In this document: piece by piece, positions 57,654-64,000 of the stretch
How the letters are laid out: every line of letters starts with the position of its first letter
How positions within the stretch are numbered: the stretch's first letter is position 1
Source of the DNA: JBBQER01 sp052148155
GTDB lineage: Bacteria; Actinomycetota; Acidimicrobiia; IMCC26256; PALSA-610
Length of the DNA: 64,000 nucleotides
Assembly (NCBI GenBank): GCA_052148155.1
Contig: JBKQIY010000163.1
Location: forward strand, 1-64,000
Direction: 5' to 3'
Position numbers and translations under genes: made by a program
The notes under the pieces: generated by a model
Databases searched by the model: none
Told to the model about the DNA's origin: nothing
The model's input: the letters and a program-made list of their open reading frames with translations, nothing else

Positions 57654-58393
57654 CGATGACAACCGATCATCCTGTCATCGCGATCCGTGACATCACGAAG
57701 CTCTACGGAGAAGGCGACACGCAGGTCCGTGCGCTGCGCGGCGTCAGCCTCGATATTTTCCAGGGCGGGTATGTCGCCATCATGGGTGCGTCGGGGAGCG
57801 GCAAGAGCACGCTCATGCACATCCTCGGATGTCTCGACGTCCCGACTTCCGGCCGCTACCTGCTCGACGGCATGGACGTCTCGAGACTCGACGATTTTGC
57901 GCTGTCGGTCGTGCGGAACCGCAAGATCGGATTCGTGTTCCAGAGCTTCAACCTGATCCCACGTACCTCCGCGTTCGCGAACGTCGAACTCCCCATGGTG
58001 TACGCCAACGTGCGCAAAGAAGAGCGTCAAGAACGCGCGCTCGCCGCCCTCGTCAAAGTGGGACTCGGTCACCGCGGTGACGCGCTCCCGAATCAGCTCT
58101 CCGGAGGTCAGCAGCAGCGCGTCGCGATCGCGCGCGCGATCGCGACGAATCCGACCATGATCCTCGCCGACGAACCCACCGGGGCGCTCGACAGCGTGTC
58201 CACCGGCGAGGTGCTCGAACTGTTCGAGGGACTGAACGAAGAGGGCCGCACCGTGGTCATGATCACGCACGAACCCGATGTCGCGGCGCGGGCTCGACGG
58301 CTCATCCGGTTGCGTGACGGGCTGGTCGTCGAGGACACGGCGCACACCGCTGTGATCGCAGGATTCGGCGCCGAGAAAAGCGCAGTCCGATGA
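57650..58393 (+). CDS. MacB/LolD-type ABC transporter ATPase
   Basis: The 247-residue ATPase has Walker [10 protein letters not shown] (about 45-53), Q-loop [21 protein letters not shown] with the following motif typical of the MacB/LolD group, signature [14 protein letters not shown], Walker [13 protein letters not shown] and H-loop ITHEPD. It energises the permease encoded next. It overlaps both neighbours by four bases, so adaptor, ATPase and permease are translationally coupled. Confidence 0.95.
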   Translation: MTMTTDHPVIAIRDITKLYGEGDTQVRALRGVSLDIFQGGYVAIMGASGSGKSTLMHILGCLDVPTSGRYLLDGMDVSRLDDFALSVVRNRKIGFVFQSFNLIPRTSAFANVELPMVYANVRKEERQERALAALVKVGLGHRGDALPNQLSGGQQQRVAIARAIATNPTMILADEPTGALDSVSTGEVLELFEGLNEEGRTVVMITHEPDVAARARRLIRLRDGLVVEDTAHTAVIAGFGAEKSAVR

Positions 58394-59619
58394 ATCTCTC
58401 GAGTGTCCGTATCGCGCTGCGGGGAATCGTCGCCAACAAGCTTCGCTCGTTCCTCACGACGCTCGGCATCGGGATCGGTGTCGGGTCCGTGATCGTGCTC
58501 GTCGCGGTCGGCAGCGGTTCCGCCGTCGCGAGCCGGAAGAGTTTGGAAGCGCTGGGCTCGAATCTGCTGACCGTGCGGACCGGCGGCTTCGGTTTCGGAG
58601 CGCGGGGAGGGACACAAAGCGCGACGTACTCGATCACCGACAGCGACGTGACGGCCCTCGAGAACAAGCAAAACGCGCCTGACGTCGCTGAGGTCGTCCC
58701 GGCCGTGAACGTGAGTAGCGAGTCGATCGTCTACAACGGCGCGACGGACACACCAAGCACGATCTCAGGAACGACGACCAACTTCAGCTCGGTACGCAAC
58801 TATCCGGTGCAGTGGGGTTCCTGGTTCACCCAACAGCAGTACGACACGCACGCCAACGTCGTGGTGCTCGGGTTGACCGACGTGAAGGACCTGGTCGGTC
58901 AGAATGCGGTCGGCTCGGCGCTCGTCGGTCAGCAGGTGCTCATCGGCGGCAGCTCATTCAACGTCATCGGTGTGTTCAAGTCCAAAGGCACCAACGGGTT
59001 CCAAGACCAGGACAGCATCGCGATCATGCCGCTCACGACTGCACGCGACACGTTCGTCGGCAACAACGGAACGGTCAGCGGTGTGACGGTGCAAGCCAAG
59101 AGCGCAAGCCGCGCGACCGCCGCGCAGACCGAAGTGACAGACGTGCTGGTCGCCCAGCACCCGGGATCGACCTCCACCGACTTCAGCGTGTTGAATCAAG
59201 CGTCGGCGCTGCAAGCGGTCTCAACGAACAACCGCACCTTCACGGTGCTCCTCGCTGCGGTCGCAGGGATCTCCTTGCTGGTCGGGGGCATCGGCGTGAT
59301 GAACATCATGCTCGTCACGGTCACCGAGCGCACCCGCGAAATCGGTATCCGCAAGGCGGTCGGAGCTCGTCACGGACACATCCTCACCCAGTTCCTCGTC
59401 GAGGCCACGCTGCTCGCCGGCATCGGTGGCGTCCTCGGCGCGGTGGGCGGCATCGCACTCAGCGCCTTCGTGAAGATCGACAATGTTGTACCCGTCGTCG
59501 AGCCGTACTCCGTGATCCTCGCGTTGGCGTTCGCGATCGGTGTCGGCTTGTTCTTCGGAAGCTATCCAGCCAACCGGGCCGCCAAGCTGCGTCCGATCGA
59601 CGCACTCCGTTACGAATAA
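58390..59619 (+). CDS. MacB-type ABC transporter permease
   Basis: The 409-residue permease has the MacB/FtsX-like plan: TM1 at about 22-42 ([21 protein letters not shown] in part), a large extracytoplasmic domain to about 275, then three helices with [28 protein letters not shown], the family signature, at about 297-325, and a final [19 protein letters not shown]. MacB pumps work by mechanotransmission on extracytoplasmic substrates. The locus may export a peptide, lipid or the neighbouring lipoprotein. Confidence 0.94.
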   Translation: MNLSSVRIALRGIVANKLRSFLTTLGIGIGVGSVIVLVAVGSGSAVASRKSLEALGSNLLTVRTGGFGFGARGGTQSATYSITDSDVTALENKQNAPDVAEVVPAVNVSSESIVYNGATDTPSTISGTTTNFSSVRNYPVQWGSWFTQQQYDTHANVVVLGLTDVKDLVGQNAVGSALVGQQVLIGGSSFNVIGVFKSKGTNGFQDQDSIAIMPLTTARDTFVGNNGTVSGVTVQAKSASRATAAQTEVTDVLVAQHPGSTSTDFSVLNQASALQAVSTNNRTFTVLLAAVAGISLLVGGIGVMNIMLVTVTERTREIGIRKAVGARHGHILTQFLVEATLLAGIGGVLGAVGGIALSAFVKIDNVVPVVEPYSVILALAFAIGVGLFFGSYPANRAAKLRPIDALRYE

Positions 59620-59654
59620 TCGGTGCGTACACCCAGCTCGAATGACAAGGACAG

Positions 59655-60269
59655 GTGATCGTGAGCGTTCTCGATCCAACGCAAGCGAGCGGGCAACCGC
59701 CGGTATCGCTCGTCGACATCGACAAGATCGAGCCCGATCAGGCCTTGATGGCCGATCTACGCAAGACCCGTATCACCACGCCCGCGACGCGTGTCCTGCT
59801 TATCTTGATCGTGTTGAGTGTCTCGTTTCTCGCCGGAGCGTTCGTCGACCGAGAGGAACGGCCGTCGAGCAGTACGTCGTCGAGTCTGTCGTCGCTCATC
59901 TCGCAGTTCCGTGGCGGGCGCGGCGGCTCGGGCGCCGCTGCCGGATCGGGCGGCATCGGATCTTTCTTTAGCGGCGCCGGAGGCGCGACGACCGGCACTG
60001 TGAAGCTCGTCGAGGGCTCCAACGTGTACATCCAGAACACGGCCGGCGACGACATCGAGGTCACGACCACCCCGGCGACGAAGGTCACGATCAGTCAGCC
60101 CGGCACCGTCCAAAAGCTCGCGGTCGGGAGCACCGTCAGCGTCGTGGGAACCGCGAGCACCGACGGCACCTCGATCGCGGCCACCAGCATCGGCCCCAGC
60201 ACCGGTCGCGGCGGATTCGGCGGCCTCGGTGGCGGTGGCGGCGGCGGCGGGGCCGCAACCGGAGGCTGA
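59655..60269 (+). CDS. Membrane-anchored DUF5666-like protein with Gly-rich tail
   Basis: The 204-residue protein has a cytoplasmic N-terminus, one helix at about 45-65 (RVLLILIVLSVSFLAGAF), a Ser/Gly linker, and a small beta domain (TGTVKLVEGSNVYIQNTAGD, KVTISQPGTVQKL, VSVVGTAS) like the OB-type DUF5666 repeat. It ends in a Gly-rich tail. It follows the permease by 35 bases and is probably part of the same locus. GTG 59655 or GTG 59661 may be used. Confidence 0.78.
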   Translation: MIVSVLDPTQASGQPPVSLVDIDKIEPDQALMADLRKTRITTPATRVLLILIVLSVSFLAGAFVDREERPSSSTSSSLSSLISQFRGGRGGSGAAAGSGGIGSFFSGAGGATTGTVKLVEGSNVYIQNTAGDDIEVTTTPATKVTISQPGTVQKLAVGSTVSVVGTASTDGTSIAATSIGPSTGRGGFGGLGGGGGGGGAATGG

Positions 60270-60386
60270 CCGGCCAAGCTGATGGTGTCCGCCGGCGAGC
60301 ACCCGGCCGCGAACACGTCGCCTCGGCGCGTCGATCGCGATCTGTGACCGAATGCGAGCGACTCGTCCACTGTGACCGGCCACCTG

Positions 60387-60422
60387 CTGTTGCGTCGAAC
60401 CGTCGTCGCGGTGACGCAACAG
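60387..60422. terminator. Two-tier hairpin between convergent genes
   Basis: CTGTTGCGTC and GACGCAACAG form a perfect ten-bp stem. Inside, ACCG and CGGT add four more pairs after a two-base bulge, around loop TCGTCG. It lies in the 278-base gap between the DUF5666-like and FKBP genes, where I see no supportable gene, and probably ends transcription from both sides. Confidence 0.65.
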
Positions 60423-60547
60423 TCGTCGGGATCCACCGCGATCCGAACGACGTTCTCGACGCCGCAGGCAGTCGTGCACCGCAAACTGGGCGCGGCGTCC
60501 AGCCCCCGGGACCATCGCGAAGAGATGATCAAACTGGCGAGACGGGA

Positions 60548-61177
60548 CTACGCGGTCTTCAACACTTGGACGACGAACCACAGCGTCTCGTCGGGAGCGA
60601 TGCCGCTCCCTGGGCTGCGCGCCCCGTAGGCCAACGCGGGCGGGATGCCGAGCAGACGCTCGCCGCCAACCCGCATGCCCGGAATCCCCTGCGTCCATCC
60701 GGGCACGACGTCAGCGAGCGAAGTGGTAAACGACTGATGCCGCGAATACGACGAGTCGAAGATCTTGCCCGTCGAGCACGACACGCCGATGTAGTTGACC
60801 GTCACGGTCGCGTCTGGTTTCACGACCGCGCCGGTCCCGACCTTCAGGTCCTGCTTGACGAGGTCCGTCGGTGGCGGGCCGACCTTGACCGGAACCGCAG
60901 GCGCGCCCGCCGGTAACGGACCCGACATCGCGACGCACGGCTTGCCGGCGACCGAGCCGGCCACGGTCGTGGTCGGCCCGGACGTCGTGCTCGAGGCGCT
61001 ACTGCCGCTGTTGCCACGCGCCCGCGCCACAAGCACAATCGCGACCGCAAGGGCGAGGACCAGCCCCACGGCCGCGAGCGTGAGCCGCCTCCGCTGCGCC
61101 CGCCGGCGCGCCTGTTCGACGGCGGCTGTGCGCGCCGTTCGGTTCTGTTGCCTGCGCTGACGGTTGGCTGAACTCAC
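60548..61177 (-). CDS. Membrane-anchored FKBP-type peptidyl-prolyl isomerase
   Basis: The 209-residue protein has an Arg/Gln-rich N-terminus, a helix at about 33-52, a Ser/Thr linker and a C-terminal FKBP domain (about 95-209). Motifs are DLKVGTGAVVKPDATVTVNY, GKIFDSSYSRHQSF, VPGWTQGIPGMRVGGERLLGIPPALAYG and LWFVVQVLKT. The active-site pattern (Y, FD, GW, R, IP, Y) is conserved. It should help fold exported proteins. GTG 61177 is seven bases from the -10-like TACGTT. Confidence 0.92.
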   Translation of the reverse strand: MSSANRQRRQQNRTARTAAVEQARRRAQRRRLTLAAVGLVLALAVAIVLVARARGNSGSSASSTTSGPTTTVAGSVAGKPCVAMSGPLPAGAPAVPVKVGPPPTDLVKQDLKVGTGAVVKPDATVTVNYIGVSCSTGKIFDSSYSRHQSFTTSLADVVPGWTQGIPGMRVGGERLLGIPPALAYGARSPGSGIAPDETLWFVVQVLKTA

Positions 61178-61472
61178 GAGACAGAACGTACCAAGCCCGC
61201 ACACCAATCCTGGGGAGCTCGGCACGCCGGTGCGCGACCGGCCCGAGAGGCGTCGCGACGATCAGCTGACGCGGGCTGCCGGCCTTGGCTGACGTTGCGC
61301 TCGCGTGCGCAGATCGGTCGAGCTCGCCCAAGCCGGCGTGCACCCACCTCGAGCGCTTCAAGCTCAGGCGCCACGATCAGCGTGACCGCGACCCTGCTTC
61401 GGATCGTGCGTCGATCCGCCGTTTCGTGCCGGTCGGGTTCGTTCATGCTCGCACACGCCACGGTGCCGGTCG
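61178..61472. other. Intergenic gap upstream of the FKBP gene
   Basis: This 295-base stretch contains the minus-strand -10-like TACGTT at 61185-61190, seven bases before the FKBP GTG, consistent with a leaderless message. I see no gene, RNA or strong hairpin in the remainder. Confidence 0.45.
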
Positions 61473-63131
61473 TCACACCGGTTTGCCGTCCGGGCACCAC
61501 GCGTTGGCCGGCACATCGACGCACGGATTCGGCATCGAGGTCAGCGTCGTCGGTAACCGATGCATGACCGCGCCGGTCGTTTTTGGATATTTCGCACCGG
61601 CCGGGCAGGTGCCGAACCCGGTGTCGCACAGCACCTGACCGAGCAGGCTGCCGCCGGTATTCGCCGCAGTCGTGAGCGCTCCGCAGGTCGGCTGGAGGGT
61701 CTGCAGGTTGGGTGGCGCACTGCCGTCCGGTGCCGTATTGCCGGCGTAACAGTTCTGCGGTTGGTGCGCAGAGATGGTGATCTGTCCGAAGTCGACGTTG
61801 CTCGGATTCCCGAAGTAGCCGTCGTGCGAGAAGGTGTTGTGCAGGAGTGCGTCGTTCTCGGGGTCGTACACGCAACCCAACCCGGTTGTCTGCACGCCAC
61901 CGGTTCCTGCGCACGTCTGACCGAGCACCGGCTTGTCGCTGTCAGGGTAGGGAACGAAAAGGATTCCCCACGCCCCGTTGTTCGTGAAGGTGTTGTCCAT
62001 CACTGTGTCGTTGCGGCCGCCGGAGAGTGTCATCCCGGTACCCACCGGACCGGCCGCCGCGCTCCCCGCGGCCGGAACGTCCGGATTGTTGTTGTCGTGC
62101 ACGTTGTTGTCGACGAACACCCAGCACGAGTGTGTGTGCGTGATCGGACTGATGTCGTTGTTCGGGCATGTGCCGTTCTGAGGTGCCGGCGGGTCACCGC
62201 CGATCTGCGTGTTGGTGTCCAGGCCGTCTTCGTTGTTGTCGAACTGTGAGTGTTCGATCACGATCGCGCCACCCGAGTTCGTGCCCGAGTACCCGAGCGC
62301 GTCGAACTCCATCCACGCGTCGCTGATCGTGATGTCGCATACCTGCAGGCACGCGCCGACATACATGCCGGAATCGTTGAAGTTGCTCGCATACGTATTC
62401 GTCCACGTGGCCGGACCTTGCGAGTTCGAAGAGAAGATGCCGTATTGCGCGGCGGTGCCCTCGCCGCCGAAGAACGTCGAGGTCGCGGTCAGATAACTCC
62501 CGGAGTAGCCGTGCAGACCGACCGCTCCCGAGTCGGCGCCGCCGTTCCACCAGATCGCGTTGCCCGATGAGTCAGACCCGGCGAGGAAGTTGCATACCGT
62601 GAGGTTGTCGACACTGACTCCGTTGGCTTTCCAAATCACGATGCCGTTGCGGCCTTCGTGCTTGCCGTCGGTGCCGACACGGCCGTACGTCTGCTCACTT
62701 GGGTTGCCGCTACACGCGGGCGCGCCTGGCTTGGTCCCATCGACGATCACCGAGTTGCGATCCATGCCGCGCATGTGAACGTTCGACTTGTCGATGAACA
62801 CGCCGCCGAAGCCGCCCGACGAGACATACTCGGACGGCGGGCCAGTCGTGTCGGCGGTCTCGTGGTAATCGCCGGGCGCGACGAGGATCCAATCGCCGGC
62901 TCGCGCCGCGTTCACCGCGGACTGAATCGTTCGGTATTGGCCGACATGTCCGTCGAAGGTGCCGACGAGGAGCACCCGCGCTGGGTTCCCCGCGACGCTC
63001 GTCGTCGGTTGCGTCGCCGCGCTCGCCGCCTTCGACGACGAGCCACACGCGGCCAGCGTGCAGACCACGAGCATCGATGCGCTCAGGATCGCTCCCGCGC
63101 GTGCGACCCGTGATGACCGAATCGGATCCAT
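61473..63131 (-). CDS. Secreted right-handed beta-helix lipoprotein
   Basis: The 552-residue protein starts with a lipoprotein signal ending CTLAAC (Cys at about 29) and a Ser/Ala/Thr linker. YRTIQSAVNAARAGDWILVAPGDYHE (in two parts) is the entry motif of parallel beta-helix proteins, and Asn/Gly/Asp-rich rungs such as VIVDGTK, VSVDNLTVCNF, DNNEDGLDTNT and VMDNTFTNNGAWGI fill the rest. Several Cys residues may form disulphides. It resembles polysaccharide-binding or -cleaving surface proteins, but no catalytic set is evident. GAGGGG precedes ATG 63131, with a -10-like TAGGAT at 63169-63174. Confidence 0.88.
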   Translation of the reverse strand: MDPIRSSRVARAGAILSASMLVVCTLAACGSSSKAASAATQPTTSVAGNPARVLLVGTFDGHVGQYRTIQSAVNAARAGDWILVAPGDYHETADTTGPPSEYVSSGGFGGVFIDKSNVHMRGMDRNSVIVDGTKPGAPACSGNPSEQTYGRVGTDGKHEGRNGIVIWKANGVSVDNLTVCNFLAGSDSSGNAIWWNGGADSGAVGLHGYSGSYLTATSTFFGGEGTAAQYGIFSSNSQGPATWTNTYASNFNDSGMYVGACLQVCDITISDAWMEFDALGYSGTNSGGAIVIEHSQFDNNEDGLDTNTQIGGDPPAPQNGTCPNNDISPITHTHSCWVFVDNNVHDNNNPDVPAAGSAAAGPVGTGMTLSGGRNDTVMDNTFTNNGAWGILFVPYPDSDKPVLGQTCAGTGGVQTTGLGCVYDPENDALLHNTFSHDGYFGNPSNVDFGQITISAHQPQNCYAGNTAPDGSAPPNLQTLQPTCGALTTAANTGGSLLGQVLCDTGFGTCPAGAKYPKTTGAVMHRLPTTLTSMPNPCVDVPANAWCPDGKPV

Positions 63132-63225
63132 GGCTCTACCCCTCGCCGCCGCTTCGCGGAGCGGGCCGATCCTAACGACTCCGTCGACGGCGACCGCGGG
63201 GATGTCGTCGGGGTCGTGCGCCGCC

Positions 63226-63231
63226 TACGTT
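63226..63231 (+). promoter_or_regulatory. -10 element of the phytanoyl-CoA dioxygenase-type gene
   Basis: TACGTT ends six bases before GTG 63238, again fitting a leaderless start. Confidence 0.4.
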
Positions 63232-63237
63232 GGGGGA

Positions 63238-64000
63238 GTGGAAGTCGTCGATCCAGCAACGCTGCCCGATCTCGACACGCCGTACGCGATCGACCCGGAC
63301 GCCCCCGCGCAGTTCGCATCGGCGGGGCATGTCATGTTGGCGGGATTGGCGGCCGCCTCCGAGATTGCCGCGTACCGAGACCATTTGGAGGCCGCGGCAG
63401 CGAACACGAACCGGGAGCGCCGACCGATCAGCGAACGCGACACGTATTCGGCCGCGTTCCTCCAGAGCTTCAACCTGTGGCGTACCGACGACGTGTGCCG
63501 CCGGTTCGTGTTTTCGTCCCGCTTCGCGAAAGCCGCCGCCGATATTCTCGGTGTGAGCGGCGTGCGCATCTATCACGATCAGGCGCTGTTCAAAGAGCCC
63601 GGCGGCGGCCACACACCTTGGCATCAGGACCAGTTCTACTGGCCGGTCGACACCGAAAAGACAGTCACGATGTGGATGCCGCTCGCCGATCTTGACCCGA
63701 GGGTCGGTTCGATGACCTTCGCGACCGGAAGTCACCGGGCCGGCAAGTTGCGCGGGCATGCCATCTCCGACGAGAGCGAACAGGCCTACGCCGCGTTGGT
63801 TCGTTCCGAGCACCTTGCCGAGCACAGCTACGGGGCGATCCGAGCCGGCGATGCCACGTTCCACGCAGGGTGGACGTTGCATCGTGCCGGTCCGAACCCC
63901 ACCGAACGGATGCGTCCCGTGATGACGGTCATCTACTTCGCGGACGGCGCGCGTGTCTGCGAGCCTGATTCGGTGTATCAGCAGTTCGATCTCGGTGTCT
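63238..64000 (+). CDS. Phytanoyl-CoA dioxygenase-family protein, cut by window end
   Basis: The frame is open from GTG 63238 to the last base, giving 254 residues of a longer protein. It shows the Fe(II)/2-oxoglutarate oxygenase facial triad: TPWHQDQFYWPVD with His-x-Asp at about 127-130, VGSMTFATGSHR, GDATFHAGWTLHRAG with the distal His at about 217, and the RMRPVMTVIYFADG strand with an Arg that binds 2-oxoglutarate. PhyH-type enzymes hydroxylate acyl-CoAs, halogenate or modify small molecules; the substrate here is unknown. The 3' end is missing. Confidence 0.88.
   Translation, partial: MEVVDPATLPDLDTPYAIDPDAPAQFASAGHVMLAGLAAASEIAAYRDHLEAAAANTNRERRPISERDTYSAAFLQSFNLWRTDDVCRRFVFSSRFAKAAADILGVSGVRIYHDQALFKEPGGGHTPWHQDQFYWPVDTEKTVTMWMPLADLDPRVGSMTFATGSHRAGKLRGHAISDESEQAYAALVRSEHLAEHSYGAIRAGDATFHAGWTLHRAGPNPTERMRPVMTVIYFADGARVCEPDSVYQQFDLGV

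Noticed and set aside
60095..60532. Minus-strand 145-residue open frame overlapping the DUF5666-like gene
   Set aside because: Part of its sequence looks protein-like, but it runs antisense through a better-supported gene and crosses the terminator hairpin.

Overview
The window is high-GC, densely coded actinobacterial chromosome. The gene order fbiA/fbiB-type genes, family 2 glycosyltransferase, phosphomannomutase, SIS isomerase, ahcY, comF-like relic, hpf and secA follows the conserved block I know from Mycobacterium tuberculosis (Rv3265c to Rv3240c). It is then joined to prfB-ftsE-ftsX. F420 biosynthesis genes, many GTG/TTG starts, many apparent leaderless promoters (TANNNT 6-8 bases before the start codon) and several acyl-CoA enzymes suggest an uncultivated actinobacterium, possibly of the Acidimicrobiia. 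That placement is inference. I saw no tRNA, rRNA, CRISPR array, insertion sequence or prophage.

Layout. 0.2-2 kb: a P-loop kinase-like gene cut from its zinc-ribbon N-terminus by an apparent one-base frameshift, and a sugar epimerase. 2-4.3 kb (minus): the F420 genes cofD, cofE and a separate FMN reductase that is fused to cofE in mycobacterial FbiB. 4.4-18 kb: envelope and polysaccharide genes (giant GT2 protein, DUF5719 protein, thioredoxin-like protein, large GT-C-like membrane protein, phosphomannomutase, Trm112-like protein), with ftsH and a CPBP protease divergent from each other. 18-23 kb: sugar-phosphate isomerase, then the methyl-cycle genes ahcY and mtnA. 22.9-30.3 kb: decayed comF, hpf, a LuxR-type regulator, secA, prfB, ftsE and ftsX.

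30.3-44.2 kb is catabolic and accessory: VOC, acyl-CoA dehydrogenase and LLM oxidoreductase in one operon; YhhN and HDOD proteins; a secreted subtilase with a C-terminal repeat domain; a phosphatase with an aldose epimerase and an SDR; and a ferritin-like, acyl-CoA synthetase, SDR and MaoC operon. 44.3-48.8 kb: ROK kinase, aconitase and an acyl-CoA desaturase.

49-60.3 kb is the most distinctive stretch. KdpD and KdpE homologues lie without any kdpFABC pump and are followed by a ferric-reductase-like flavocytochrome, an FMN-binding exported protein and its flavin transferase ApbE. Next comes a MacAB-like export locus whose lipoprotein, adaptor and last protein share glycine-rich tracts. Two CTCTTA repeats 11 bp apart at the -35 position of the reductase gene suggest that the KdpE-like regulator controls an extracytoplasmic electron-transfer module instead of potassium uptake. 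60.5-64 kb: a membrane-anchored FKBP isomerase, a secreted beta-helix lipoprotein and a phytanoyl-CoA dioxygenase-type gene cut by the window end.
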